From Actinomadura parmotrematis (lineage in GTDB: Bacteria > Actinomycetota > Actinomycetes > Streptosporangiales > Streptosporangiaceae), in NCBI RefSeq assembly GCF_019458805.1, contig NZ_JAIBOA010000016.1:62001-126000 (forward strand): a DNA stretch of 64,000 bases, in the 5' to 3' direction. Within the stretch, counting starts at the first letter, position 1. Each line of letters begins with the position of its first letter. This document shows, piece by piece, positions 18,736-27,462 of the stretch. The notes under the pieces were generated by a model. The model worked only from the letters and a program-made list of their open reading frames with translations, had not been told where the DNA came from and did no database searches. The position numbers and the translations under genes were made by a program.

Positions 18736-19539
18736 GTGCCGTTCGTCCTCGTCTCCCAGCCCCGCCCGCACGTCACGCTGATCACGCTGAACCGGCCGGA
18801 GCGGATGAACGCCATGGCGTTCGACGTCATGGTGCCCCTCCGCGAGGCGCTGGAGGACGCGGGCCGCGACAACGGCACCCGCGCCGTGGTGCTGACCGGC
18901 GCCGGACGCGGCTTCTGCTCGGGCGCCGACCTGGAGTCGCCCGGCCGCATCCCCGGCATCGAGGGGCTCACCGTGTCCTCGATCGCGCTCCGCTCGATGG
19001 AGCTGCTGGACGACGTGGTCCGGACGATGCGGCGGCTGCACCAGCCCGTCATCGCCGCCATCAACGGGCCGGCGATCGGCGGCGGGTTCTGCCTCGGGCT
19101 CGCCGCCGACGTGCGCCTCGCCGCCGACACCGCCTACTTCCGCGCCGCCGGCATCACCAACGGCCTCACCGCGAGCGAGCTCGGCCTCAGCTACCTGCTG
19201 CCGCGCGCGATCGGGTCCTCGCGCGCCTTCGAGATCATGCTGTCGGGGCGGGACGTGGACGCCGCCGAGGCCGAGCGCGTCGGCCTCGTCTCGCGCGCCG
19301 TCCCCGGCGCCGAGCTCCTGGACGCCGCCTGCGACCTCGCCGAGCGCGTCGCCGGCTTCAGCCGCCCCGGCGTCGAGCTCACCAAGCGGACGCTCTGGGC
19401 GGGCCTGGACGCGGCGAGCCTGGAGGCGCACATGGGCCACGAGGGCCTCGCGCAGCTCTTCGTGCGCCTCACCACCCGCAACTTCGAGGAGGCGATCGCG
19501 GCGCGCAAGGAGGGCCGCGCGCCGGACTTCCGCGACTGA
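18736..19539 (+). CDS. Enoyl-CoA hydratase/isomerase family protein
   Basis: The GTG at 18736 is chosen because GGAGG (18725-18729) lies six bases upstream, giving 267 residues. Crotonase-fold motifs are present: AGRGFCSGADL and PVIAAINGPAIGGGFCLGLAADVRLA form the oxyanion hole that binds the acyl-CoA thioester. It would hydrate or isomerise an enoyl-CoA in a beta-oxidation-type route. A palindrome just upstream is shared with the acyl-CoA dehydrogenase 3.5 kb away, which suggests both belong to one regulon. The chain-length or ring preference is unknown. Confidence 0.87.
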   Translation: MPFVLVSQPRPHVTLITLNRPERMNAMAFDVMVPLREALEDAGRDNGTRAVVLTGAGRGFCSGADLESPGRIPGIEGLTVSSIALRSMELLDDVVRTMRRLHQPVIAAINGPAIGGGFCLGLAADVRLAADTAYFRAAGITNGLTASELGLSYLLPRAIGSSRAFEIMLSGRDVDAAEAERVGLVSRAVPGAELLDAACDLAERVAGFSRPGVELTKRTLWAGLDAASLEAHMGHEGLAQLFVRLTTRNFEEAIAARKEGRAPDFRD

Positions 19540-19561
19540 GCCGCTCGTCTACCCTGGCCGC

Positions 19562-19987
19562 ATGCCCCGCCTCGCGCCCGCCGACGCCCGGGACCGCCTC
19601 GCCGCCGTCCCGGTGGCCCGGCTCGCCACCGCCGACGCGGCGGGCCGCCCGCACCTCGTCCCGGTCACCTTCGCCGTGGAGCGCGGCACCGTCTACACCG
19701 CCGTCGACCACAAGCCGAAGACGACCCGCGACCTGCGGCGGCTCGCCAACGTCCGCGCCAACCCGCGCGTCGCGCTGCTCGCCGACCACTACGAGGACGA
19801 CTGGACGCGCCTCTGGTGGGTGCGGGTGGACGGGCACGCCCGCGTCGTCGACGACCCGGCCCGCACCGCCGCCCCCGCCGCGCTGCTCGCCGCCCGCTAC
19901 CCCCAGTACCGCGACCGCCCGCCGGACGGCCCGGTCATCGCGATCACCATCGACTCCTGGACCGGCTGGTCCGCCGCCCCCTCCTGA
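19562..19987 (+). CDS. PPOX-class F420-dependent oxidoreductase-like protein
   Basis: The 141-residue split-barrel protein opens RLAAVPVARLATADAAGRPHLVPVTF, followed by the basic KTTRDLRRLANVRANPRVALL segment that in this family contacts the phosphate of a flavin or deazaflavin. It matches the actinobacterial TIGR03668-type group expected to use coenzyme F420. The substrate is not known. It starts 22 bases after the enoyl-CoA hydratase stop and may be co-transcribed with it. A strong hairpin follows the gene. Confidence 0.8.
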   Translation: MPRLAPADARDRLAAVPVARLATADAAGRPHLVPVTFAVERGTVYTAVDHKPKTTRDLRRLANVRANPRVALLADHYEDDWTRLWWVRVDGHARVVDDPARTAAPAALLAARYPQYRDRPPDGPVIAITIDSWTGWSAAPS

Positions 19988-19997
19988 CCCCTGACCC

Positions 19998-20101
19998 CTG
20001 ACCCCCTGGTCACCTGTCGTTGACTTGCGGCGTGTTGGCCCTTTGGAACGCTCCAAAGGGCCAACACGCCGCAAGTCAACGAGGAGTGACCGAGGGGTCA
20101 C
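19998..20101. repeat. Long hairpin at a convergent gene end, copy 1
   Basis: A perfect 29-bp stem (20019-20047 with 20052-20080, loop ACGC) is flanked by a second, outer pairing of CTGACCCCCTGGTCACC (19998-20014) with 20085-20101. It lies between the PPOX gene and the convergent ADP-ribosylglycohydrolase gene and could terminate both. The arms contain TGCGGCGTGTTGG and its complement, also found in a second copy at 59173-59276. Confidence 0.75.
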
Positions 20102-20117
20102 GGGGCTGGGGGACGGG

Positions 20118-21119
20118 TCAGTCCCAGGCGGCGCCGACGCGGGCGAGGCGGCCGGCGTACTCGATGCGGGACGCCCACTCCGCCGGCCAGGCGGACATGC
20201 CGAGGTGGGCGCCGGCGAAGGCGCCGGCCAGGCAGGCGATCGAGTCGGAGTCGCCCGAGGACGCCGCCCCCCGCCAGACGGCCGACACGGCGTCGGCGGG
20301 GAACAGCAGGAAACAGTGGAGGCCGGTGGCGAGGGCCTCCTCGGCGATCCAGCCCGCGCCGGTCGCCTCGCAGGGGTCGGCGTCACGGACGGGGTGCGCG
20401 AGCGCGGCGTCCAGGCGGTCGAGGACGTTCAGGCACTCGTCCCAGCCGCGCGCGATGAACTCCTGCGGGCTGGCCACCGAGGGGCGCTGCCACAGGTCGC
20501 CGAGCCAGTCGCCGTGATAGACCGTCCGCTGCTCGTGGCAGCGCGCGCGCAGCGCACCCGGCAGTTCGCTCGGATGCATGCCCTGGCGCAGCCACCACAC
20601 CGCGAACGCGGTCAGTTCGCTGGCGGCGAGTCCCGTCGGGTGGCCGTGAGTCAGGGCGGCCTGCAACTGCGACGCGGCCGCGCGCGTCTCGTCGGTGAGG
20701 CCGGGCGCGAGCCCGAGCGGTGTGACGCGCATGTTCGCGCCGCAGCCCTTGGAGTTCGCCTGCGTCGCCTGCACCCAGGGACGGCCCGCGTCCAGGCCCT
20801 CACACGCCCGCAGGCACGTGTTGCCCGGTGCGCGGTTGTTGTCGGGGTCGTGCAGCCAGTCGACGAACCGGCGGCGCCAGATCGGCGTGACGCGGTCGGG
20901 GGTGAACGGCGGGTCCGCCAGGGCGTCCAGCAGCCCTTCCGCGACGGCGAGGCCCATCTGCGTGTCGTCGGTGACGAGCGCCGGGTCGCCCTCCAGGTCG
21001 CGCGGGCCGTCGAAGCCGTACCGGCGGTGGATCCGCGGCATGTCCAGGAACTCGGTGGGCGCGCCGAGCGCGTCCCCGTACGCCAGCCCGAAGATCGATC
21101 CGCTCGCGGTCGCGTCCAT
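20118..21119 (-). CDS. ADP-ribosylglycohydrolase family protein
   Basis: The 333-residue protein has the DraG/ARH-type metal-binding motifs: GLAYGDALGAPTEF near the start, VTDDTQM (paired Asp) at about residue 50, and SGDSDSIACLAGAFAGAHLG near the C-terminus. Family members use two magnesium ions to remove ADP-ribose from proteins, nucleic acids or small molecules. There is no partner ADP-ribosyltransferase nearby, so the target is unknown. It lies 48 bases upstream of the acyl-CoA dehydrogenase stop on the same strand, and is probably transcribed alone or as the distal gene. Confidence 0.85.
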   Translation of the reverse strand: MDATASGSIFGLAYGDALGAPTEFLDMPRIHRRYGFDGPRDLEGDPALVTDDTQMGLAVAEGLLDALADPPFTPDRVTPIWRRRFVDWLHDPDNNRAPGNTCLRACEGLDAGRPWVQATQANSKGCGANMRVTPLGLAPGLTDETRAAASQLQAALTHGHPTGLAASELTAFAVWWLRQGMHPSELPGALRARCHEQRTVYHGDWLGDLWQRPSVASPQEFIARGWDECLNVLDRLDAALAHPVRDADPCEATGAGWIAEEALATGLHCFLLFPADAVSAVWRGAASSGDSDSIACLAGAFAGAHLGMSAWPAEWASRIEYAGRLARVGAAWD

Positions 21120-21167
21120 CGTCCCGCCCCCTTCGCCGGTTCCATTGTGGACGAAGGATGATGATCT

Positions 21168-22256
21168 CTATGAACCGGACGGGGCGAGGGCGGTCGCGTC
21201 CAGCCGCCGCCGGTGCCAGGCGGGGGAGCCGAACAGGGCCTGGCAGGACTTGGCGCGCTTGAAGTGCAGGTGCGCGTCGTGCTCCCAGGTGAACCCGATG
21301 CCGCCGTGCAGCTGGACCGCCTCGCCCGCCACCTGGAAGTAGGCGTCGGTGCAGTACGCCTTGGCGACGCTCGCCGCCGCCGGCAGGCGCGCGGGGTCCT
21401 CGTCGGCGGTCGCGGCGGCCGCCATCACCGCCGAGCGGGAGGACTCCACCAGGACGAACAGGTCGGCGCAGCGGTGCTTGATCGCCTGGAAGGACCCGAT
21501 GGCCCGCCCGAACTGCTTGCGGACCTTCACGTACTCGACGGTGAGGTCGAGCATCCGCTGCGCGCCACCGAGCGCCTCGGCGGCGAGCGCGACCGACGCC
21601 GCGTCCAGGGCGTGCCCGAGCGCGGCGTCCGCGTCGCCTTCCAGCGCGCGCGCGGGGGTGTCGGCGAACTCCAGCCGGGCCAGGCGGCGCGTCTGGTCGA
21701 GGGTGGTCAGCGGCGTCCGCGCGAACCCGTCCCGGACGGCGAACAGCCGCGTGCCCGCGCCGGTGCGGGCGGGGACGAGGACGAGGTCGGCGAGGTGGCC
21801 GTCGAGGACGCGGTCGGCGGCGCCGTGCAGGGTCCAGCCGTCGCCGTCGCGGCGCGCCTCCACCGCAGGGGCCGCCTCGGACCAGGCGAGCGTCGCGATG
21901 GTCGTGCCGTCCGCGAGGCCCGGCAGCGCCCCGGCCTGGAACGCGGCGTCGCCGCAGGCCGCGACGGCCGCCGCGGCGACGGTCGTCGCGAGGAAGGGGG
22001 AGCAGAGCAGCGCGCGGCCCATCTCCTCGAACACGACGGCGAGCTCGGCCGTCCCGTACCCGGCGCCGCCGTGCTCCTCGGCGACCGCGAGGCCCTGGAG
22101 GCCGAGCTGCTCGGCCATCAGCGCCCACACCTCGGGGTCGTGCCCCTCGGGCGCCGCCATCAGCCGCCGCACCTCGCCGCCCGGCGACCGGTCGGCCAGG
22201 AACCGCCGTAGCGTCCCGCGCAGTTCCCGCTGCTCCTCGGTGGCGACGAGCCTCAT
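21168..22256 (-). CDS. Acyl-CoA dehydrogenase
   Basis: The ATG at 22256 follows AGGAGG by a normal spacing and gives 362 residues. The fold is that of acyl-CoA dehydrogenases: an N-terminal helical domain with GLQGLAVAEEHGGAGYGTAEL, a middle beta domain, and a C-terminal domain with VKVRKQFGRAIGSFQAIKHR and QLHGGIGFTWEHDAHLHFKRAK (FAD contact region). It would oxidise an acyl-CoA at C2-C3. The usual Glu position cannot be assigned with certainty, and members of this size often pair with a second subunit, as in sterol degradation; none is adjacent. An 18-bp palindrome at 22289-22306 marks its promoter. Confidence 0.85.
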   Translation of the reverse strand: MRLVATEEQRELRGTLRRFLADRSPGGEVRRLMAAPEGHDPEVWALMAEQLGLQGLAVAEEHGGAGYGTAELAVVFEEMGRALLCSPFLATTVAAAAVAACGDAAFQAGALPGLADGTTIATLAWSEAAPAVEARRDGDGWTLHGAADRVLDGHLADLVLVPARTGAGTRLFAVRDGFARTPLTTLDQTRRLARLEFADTPARALEGDADAALGHALDAASVALAAEALGGAQRMLDLTVEYVKVRKQFGRAIGSFQAIKHRCADLFVLVESSRSAVMAAAATADEDPARLPAAASVAKAYCTDAYFQVAGEAVQLHGGIGFTWEHDAHLHFKRAKSCQALFGSPAWHRRRLDATALAPSGS

Positions 22257-22288
22257 CCGGCGACCTCCTGAAGATGTCCGACATGCCA

Positions 22289-22306
22289 ACCCAACGCTTG
22301 CTTGGT
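22289..22306. promoter_or_regulatory. 18-bp operator upstream of acyl-CoA dehydrogenase
   Basis: ACCCAACGCTTGCTTGGT differs from the enoyl-CoA hydratase operator (18698-18715) at three positions and keeps the CGCTTGCT centre. It lies 33 bases upstream of the ATG on the minus strand. Confidence 0.55.
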
Positions 22307-22455
22307 CGCCATTGTCGCGCATCACACCCCGCCGGGGCCAGCCGGAACGGGTGGCGCGCCGAACAGCGGTCAGATGCATCTACCCGGACGGTGAGGGAAT
22401 AGTGACTCTTGGTGGCGGCGGCCGCCGCCGCACAATCGGGGGAACGGAGTTCGAC

Positions 22456-22854
22456 GTGCGCACGGACAGCAGGACCCGGAAGGACGCGGGCATCGAGGCG
22501 GGCATCGTCACCGCCGGCTGGGAGCCGGAGGTGGAGGTCCGCAACGGCCGCGCCGAGGAGGTCGACATCAACCCGGTCACCATCCGCTTCGTCGGCAAGG
22601 CGACCGTCCTCGACGACGGTGACGGCGGCGCGCTGCGCGGCGACGTCGGCGGCGCCGAGGTCGGCCTCCGCATCTGCCAGGGCGCGGGCGACACCCTCAC
22701 CACCAGCATCACCCTGGACTGGGGCGGCCCGCGCGTGCTCGCGCCGGGCGAGACGCTCCGCCTGTCCTTCCCGGCGACCCGCTACGTCGACTACATCGAC
22801 GACCTCAAGCCGATCCGCGCCGCCGTCGCCGCGCCCGCCGTTCCCGCCGGGTGA
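22456..22854 (+). CDS. Small hypothetical beta-rich protein
   Basis: The GTG at 22456 has CGGAG (22445-22449) six bases upstream and gives 132 residues. No family is recognised. The sequence is acidic, without Cys clusters, membrane segments or signal peptide, and looks like alternating beta strands (VEVRNGRAEEVDINPVTIRF, TLTTSITLDWGG, TLRLSFPATRYVDYIDDL). GC3 is as high as in neighbouring genes, which supports it being real. It is followed 30 bases later by the VOC gene, with which it may form a short operon. Confidence 0.6.
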   Translation: MRTDSRTRKDAGIEAGIVTAGWEPEVEVRNGRAEEVDINPVTIRFVGKATVLDDGDGGALRGDVGGAEVGLRICQGAGDTLTTSITLDWGGPRVLAPGETLRLSFPATRYVDYIDDLKPIRAAVAAPAVPAG

Positions 22855-22884
22855 GGGCGGGGCCCGGTGGGGTAGAAGAGGGCG

Positions 22885-23244
22885 ATGCTGACCATCGGAA
22901 CCATCGTCCTCGCCGCCGAGGACATGCAGCGGGCCGCCGACTTCTGGTGCGCGGCCCTGGACTACCGGCGCCGGGACGGCGAGCAGCGCGGCGACTGGAC
23001 GGTGCTCGTCCCCGCCGCCGGCGGCGGCCCGCAGATCGGCCTGCAGCCGGCGGGCGGGCCCGCCGAGAAGCGGCCCCGCGTCCACCTCGACCTCTACAGC
23101 GAGCAGCAGGCGGCCGAGGTGGAGCGCCTGGTCGGCCTCGGCGCCCGCCTCGTCGACTGGGACCTCTACCCCGAGGACCCCGACTTCGTCGTCCTCGCCG
23201 ACCCCGAGGACAACATCTTCTGCGTCATCGACGCCGCCGAGTAG
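22885..23244 (+). CDS. VOC (glyoxalase/bleomycin-resistance fold) family protein
   Basis: The 119-residue product has the paired beta-alpha-beta-beta-beta pattern of VOC proteins: MLTIGTIVLAAEDMQRAADFWCAAL, then PRVHLDLYS, and ends with VVLADPEDNIFCVID. Candidate metal or ligand positions include His in RVHLDL and Glu in DPEDN. Members may be isomerases, dioxygenases or drug-binding proteins, and the sequence does not say which. Its TAG ends one base before the stop codon of the convergent phospholipase gene, leaving no intergenic space. Confidence 0.8.
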   Translation: MLTIGTIVLAAEDMQRAADFWCAALDYRRRDGEQRGDWTVLVPAAGGGPQIGLQPAGGPAEKRPRVHLDLYSEQQAAEVERLVGLGARLVDWDLYPEDPDFVVLADPEDNIFCVIDAAE

Positions 23245-25266
23245 CTACCCGAGCGCGGGGTCGCTGAGGCTGGGGCGGCCCGTCTCGACATGGCCCGCGA
23301 AGCGGTGCAGGAAATCCGGGTCGGCCGCCGTGGTCACCGACACGTCGTACCAGGACGCGCTGGACCGCAGGTCCACGGTGTGCACGGCGCGCTGACCCGG
23401 ACGGAGCCGCAGCCGCGCCGGGCGGCCCGCCCGGTAGGCGTCGGCGAGCTGGACGTCGATGGCGGCGGCGCCCGGGTTGGCGACGGTGAGCCGCAGGGAG
23501 CCGCCCGCCTCGACGGCCGTCACGCGCGGCCCGCCCTTGGCGGGGTCGCCCTTGAAGCGGCGGAAGAAGCCGTTCGGGCCGTGCACCGACAGGTCGTAGG
23601 CGCCGGCGAACGTCCAGACGTCCGACAGCCGGCGGCCCGCCCCGACGGTGTAGGACCACGGCGCCTCCGGGCGCGACGGCGAGGTCACGTAGAAGGACGC
23701 GCCGGCGCCGCGGCCGCTCGCGAACTCCAGGGTCACCTTGCCGGGCGCGACGGCCGCCGTCACCGACAGCGCGTAGGGCAGCGGCCGCGCGTACCGCGTC
23801 CCCTTCTCCTGCTTCGGCAGCGCCGGGGACGCCGGGACGGGCGGGACGTAGCTGGGGTGCCGGGCCTTGTCGGCCGGCAGGTAGCCGCTCGTGGCGGGCA
23901 GCCGCGCGGGCCGCCGGTCGGGGCTGGCGAAGTCGAAGGCGCTGGTGAGGTCGCCGCACACGGCGCGGCGCCACGGCGAGATGTTCGGCTCGCGCACCCC
24001 GAACCGCTCCTCGATGAACCGGATGACCGAGGTGTGGTCGAAGGTCTGCGAGCACACCCAGCCGCCCTTGCTCCACGGCGAGATCGCCAGCATCGGCACC
24101 CGCGGCCCGAGGCCGTACGGCCCGGCCTGGTACCCGCCGCCGCCGGGGTAGTGCTCGCCCTCGGTGGAGACGGTCGACAGGCCCTGCTCGCGGGACGCGG
24201 GCGCGAACGGCGGCACGACGTGGTCGAAGAACCCGTCGTTCTCGTCGTAGGTGAGCAGCAGGACGGTCCGGCTCCACACCTCGGGGTTCGCCGTGAGCGC
24301 GTCCAGCACCTGCGCGATGTACCAGGCGCCGTAGTTGACCGGCCAGTTCGGGTGCTCGCTGTACGCCTCCGGCGCGGCGATGTAGGACACCTGCGGCAGG
24401 CGCCCGCTCTTGACGTCGGCGCGCAGCACGTCGAAATAGGTGCCGCCCGCCTTGACGTTCGTGCCGGTGCGGGCCTTCTCGTACAGGGCGTCGCCCGGCT
24501 TCGCGTCGCGGTAGCTGTCGAAGTACAGCAGCGAGTTGTCGCCGTAGTTGCCGATGAACGCGTCGTCGGTCCAGCCCCAGGAACCGGCGGCGTCCAGGCC
24601 GTCGCCGGCGTCCTGGTAGACCTTCCAGGACACGCCGGCCGCCTCCAGCCGCTCGGGGTAGGTCTTCCACCCGTACCCGGCCTCCTGGTTGGCGAGGACG
24701 GGGCCGCCGCCCTGGCCGTCGTTGCCGGTGTAGCCGGTCCACATGTAGTAGCGGTTCGGGTCGGTGTTGCCGATGAACGAGCAGTGGTAGGCGTCGCAGA
24801 CGGTGAAGGCGTCGGCGAGGGCGTAGTGGAACGGGATGTCGGCGCGCTGCAGGTGCGCCATCGTGCTCGCGGTCTTGGCCGGGACCCAGTTGTCGTAGCG
24901 GCCGTTGTTCCACGCCTTCTGGCCGCCGGTCCAGTCGTGGTTCAGGCCGGTCAGGTAGGTCATGCCGAGGTCGGCGACGTCGGGCCGGAACGGCAGGACG
25001 CCCGACTGGTCCCACACCGGCCCGCCGTTCGGGAGCGTCACCGCGCGCGGGTCGCCGAAGCCCCGCACGCCCCGCAGCTTGCCGAAGTAGTGGTCGAACG
25101 AGCGGTTCTCCTGCATCAGCACCACGATGTGCTCGACGTCGCGGATCGTGCCGGTGCGGCGGGCCGCCGGGATCTCCGCGGCGCGGGCGATGCTGTCGGG
25201 CAGCAGCGTCAGGGCGGAGGCGCCGCCCGCGATCTGCAGGAAGCGGCGGCGGTGGACTGCGGTCAT
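23245..25266 (-). CDS. plcC: Tat-secreted phosphocholine-type phospholipase C
   Basis: The ATG at 25266 follows AAGGAG and places a twin-arginine signal at the N-terminus (HRRRFLQIAGGASALTLL ... RAAE); the longer frame upstream would bury it. The 673-residue protein begins its mature part with VEHIVVLMQENRSFDHYFGKLRG, the signature of the acid phosphatase-like phospholipase C family, and has LLLTYDENDGFFDHVVPP as a second metal-site region. The C-terminal part (about 470-673) carries two small beta domains usual in bacterial phosphocholine-specific enzymes. It should act outside the membrane, releasing phosphorylated head groups from phospholipids, perhaps for phosphate supply. Confidence 0.9.
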   Translation of the reverse strand: MTAVHRRRFLQIAGGASALTLLPDSIARAAEIPAARRTGTIRDVEHIVVLMQENRSFDHYFGKLRGVRGFGDPRAVTLPNGGPVWDQSGVLPFRPDVADLGMTYLTGLNHDWTGGQKAWNNGRYDNWVPAKTASTMAHLQRADIPFHYALADAFTVCDAYHCSFIGNTDPNRYYMWTGYTGNDGQGGGPVLANQEAGYGWKTYPERLEAAGVSWKVYQDAGDGLDAAGSWGWTDDAFIGNYGDNSLLYFDSYRDAKPGDALYEKARTGTNVKAGGTYFDVLRADVKSGRLPQVSYIAAPEAYSEHPNWPVNYGAWYIAQVLDALTANPEVWSRTVLLLTYDENDGFFDHVVPPFAPASREQGLSTVSTEGEHYPGGGGYQAGPYGLGPRVPMLAISPWSKGGWVCSQTFDHTSVIRFIEERFGVREPNISPWRRAVCGDLTSAFDFASPDRRPARLPATSGYLPADKARHPSYVPPVPASPALPKQEKGTRYARPLPYALSVTAAVAPGKVTLEFASGRGAGASFYVTSPSRPEAPWSYTVGAGRRLSDVWTFAGAYDLSVHGPNGFFRRFKGDPAKGGPRVTAVEAGGSLRLTVANPGAAAIDVQLADAYRAGRPARLRLRPGQRAVHTVDLRSSASWYDVSVTTAADPDFLHRFAGHVETGRPSLSDPALG

Positions 25267-25376
25267 GGCGGGCTCCTTCGCGTCGGGCGAAGCGTCTCGG
25301 CGCCCCGCGACCGGCACGGCAATCCCGCCTGACGCGCAGGGGACAGGCCGCTGAACGCTGGCTAGTCTGTACCGCT

Positions 25377-26732
25377 ATGGGGGAATGGACGGGCCGCACC
25401 GCGGCCGACATCGCCGCCGCGGTGCGCGGCGGGAAGGCCACGGCCGTGCAGGTCGTGCGCGAGCACCTGGACCGCATCGCCGCGCTGGACGGCGGGCTCG
25501 GCGCGTTCGTGCGGGTGCGGCCCGAGCGGGCGCTCGCCGAGGCCGCCGAGGTGGACGCCCGCGCCGACCGCGCGGACCTGCCGCTCGCCGGCGTCCCCGT
25601 CGCGATCAAGGACAACGTGCCGGTCGCGGGCGAGCCGATGCGCGCCGGGTCGGCCGCCACCGACGACGTCCCGCGGCCCGCCGACCACCCCGTCGTCGCG
25701 CGGCTGCGCGCCGCGGGCGCCGTCGTCGTCGGCCTGACGAACCTGCCCGAGCTCGGCATCTACCCCTTCACCGACAACGGCTACGGCATCGCCCGCAACC
25801 CCTGGGACACCGCCCGCACGGCGGGCGGCTCGTCCGGCGGGTCGGCGGCGGCCGTCGCCGCGGGCCTCGTCCCGGTCGCGCACGGCAACGACGGCGCGGG
25901 CTCGATCCGCATCCCGGCCGCGAACTGCGGCCTGTTCGGCATCAAGCCCGGCACCGGCGTCGTGCCCGCCGAGCTCGGCGCCGACAGCTGGGACGCGATG
26001 GCCGAGAACGGGCCGCTCGCCACGACCGTCGAGGACGCCGCGCTCGTCCTGTCGGTCATGGCCGGCGACCCGTCGCTCGCGGCGCCCGGCCCGGCGGACG
26101 GCCTGCGCGTGGCGCTGTCGGTGCGCCCGCCGGTCGCCGGCGTCGCCGTCCGCGCCGACCTGCGCGCCGCCGTCCGCGAAGCGGGCAAGGCCCTCGTCGC
26201 GGGCGGCCACAGCGTGCACCGCGACGACCCGGACTACCCCGTCTGGGCGGGCCTCGCCGTCATGGCGCGCTGGCTGGTGCTGCCCGGCGCCGAGGCCGAG
26301 GCGCTGCTCGGCGACCCGCGCCTGGAGCCCCGCACCCGCCGCCACGCCCGCGCGGGCCGCGCCGCCGCCCGCGTCCGCCCGCCGCGCCCCGACGACCGCG
26401 CCCGCTTCCAGGAGGCGGTGGCGCCGCTCTTCGACCGCCACGACGTCCTGGTCATGCCGACGCTGGCCCGCCGCGCCCCGCGCGCCCGCCGCAACGACTC
26501 CTCATGGCTGCGCAGCATCGCCCTGTCGGCCGCCTACGCCCCGATGACGGCCGCCTGGAACCTCGCCGGCTACCCGGCCGCGACCGTCCCCATGGGCATC
26601 GGCGCCTCCGGCCTGCCCCTGTCGGTCCAGCTGGTGGCCGCCCCCGGCGGCGAGGCGTCCCTCCTGGCCCTCGCCGCCGAACTGGAGCGCACCCGCCCCT
26701 GGCCCCGCCACGCCCCCGCCTTCACCCCCTGA
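25377..26732 (+). CDS. Amidase signature family enzyme
   Basis: The 451-residue protein has the amidase signature core: Lys in VPVAIKDNVPVAG and the Gly/Ser-rich TAGGSSGGSAAAVAAG, giving the Ser-cisSer-Lys triad with Ser from DGAGSIRIPAANCG. It should hydrolyse an amide; the substrate is unclear. The size fits stand-alone amidases rather than GatA, which is longer, and no gatB or gatC is adjacent. It is divergent from the phospholipase gene across about 110 bases. Confidence 0.85.
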   Translation: MGEWTGRTAADIAAAVRGGKATAVQVVREHLDRIAALDGGLGAFVRVRPERALAEAAEVDARADRADLPLAGVPVAIKDNVPVAGEPMRAGSAATDDVPRPADHPVVARLRAAGAVVVGLTNLPELGIYPFTDNGYGIARNPWDTARTAGGSSGGSAAAVAAGLVPVAHGNDGAGSIRIPAANCGLFGIKPGTGVVPAELGADSWDAMAENGPLATTVEDAALVLSVMAGDPSLAAPGPADGLRVALSVRPPVAGVAVRADLRAAVREAGKALVAGGHSVHRDDPDYPVWAGLAVMARWLVLPGAEAEALLGDPRLEPRTRRHARAGRAAARVRPPRPDDRARFQEAVAPLFDRHDVLVMPTLARRAPRARRNDSSWLRSIALSAAYAPMTAAWNLAGYPAATVPMGIGASGLPLSVQLVAAPGGEASLLALAAELERTRPWPRHAPAFTP

Positions 26733-26824
26733 CGGGGCGGCGCGCCGACCCGCTCTGTGTCTTCCGGCGGGTGCCGACGTAATCTGGATGCGACGACTCT
26801 TCGGTGACGATCTGTATGCGGAAG

Positions 26825-26860
26825 GTGGCAACCTGCCACTATCCTCGTCCGTGACGAGGA
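26825..26860. promoter_or_regulatory. Two adjacent palindromes before the Uma2 gene
   Basis: GTGGCAaccTGCCAC (26825-26839) is followed by TCCTCGTCcgtGACGAGGA (26842-26860). The right arm of the second runs into the AAGGAG ribosome binding site, so its hairpin could hide the site in mRNA. Either could be an operator. Confidence 0.45.
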
Positions 26861-26871
26861 AGGAGCAGGGC

Positions 26872-27450
26872 ATGACCGCGATGGCTCATGACCAGCACAC
26901 GCAAGAGGACTTCCTCCTGGAAGGGTTCCTCGCCCTCGACACCCCCGAGGGATTCCGCGCCGAACTGATCGACGGAGAGATCGTCGTGACCCCACCCCCC
27001 CTGGGCGGACATGAAGACATCATCGGCTTGATCGTCGAGCAGATCTTCCAGAAGACGAAGACCAGGGTGAACTTCGCCGGTACCAAGGGTCTGATCGTCC
27101 CCAGCGGGGGAGCCTGCCCGAAGAACCGCGTGATCCCTGACGGGACGTTCGCCCTGGCGGAGCTGAGGTTGTTCCGAGACGCCGGGACGTGGATGCCCGC
27201 CGAGGGCGTCCTGCTGGTGCTGGAGGTGACCTCGCGGCGCGCCGGCATCGACCGCGAGGCCAAGCGGCACTGCTATGCGCGTGCCGATATCCCCTTCTAC
27301 CTGCTGGCCGACCGCGACGAGCGCGCCCTGACGCTCTTCAGCGAGCCGCAGGGCGACGACTACCGGGACTCGTCGCGAGTGCCTTTCGGCAAGGCGCTGC
27401 CCCTGCCTGATCCGTTCGGCTTCGAGCTGGAGACCTTCGAGTTCCCCTGA
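26872..27450 (+). CDS. Uma2 family (DUF820) restriction endonuclease-fold protein
   Basis: The ATG at 26872 follows AAGGAG by six bases, giving 192 residues. The PD-(D/E)xK nuclease-like core of Uma2 proteins is visible: GFRAELIDGEIVVTPPP, VIPDGTFAL (Asp) and GVLLVLEVTSRR (Glu), then YARADIPFYLLAD. The family is abundant in actinobacteria and cyanobacteria and its role is not established, though nuclease activity is suggested by fold. GC3 is somewhat lower than in neighbouring genes, which hints at a different history. It converges with sbnB across 12 bases. Confidence 0.8.
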   Translation: MTAMAHDQHTQEDFLLEGFLALDTPEGFRAELIDGEIVVTPPPLGGHEDIIGLIVEQIFQKTKTRVNFAGTKGLIVPSGGACPKNRVIPDGTFALAELRLFRDAGTWMPAEGVLLVLEVTSRRAGIDREAKRHCYARADIPFYLLADRDERALTLFSEPQGDDYRDSSRVPFGKALPLPDPFGFELETFEFP

Positions 27451-27462
27451 GCGGCGGCCGGG

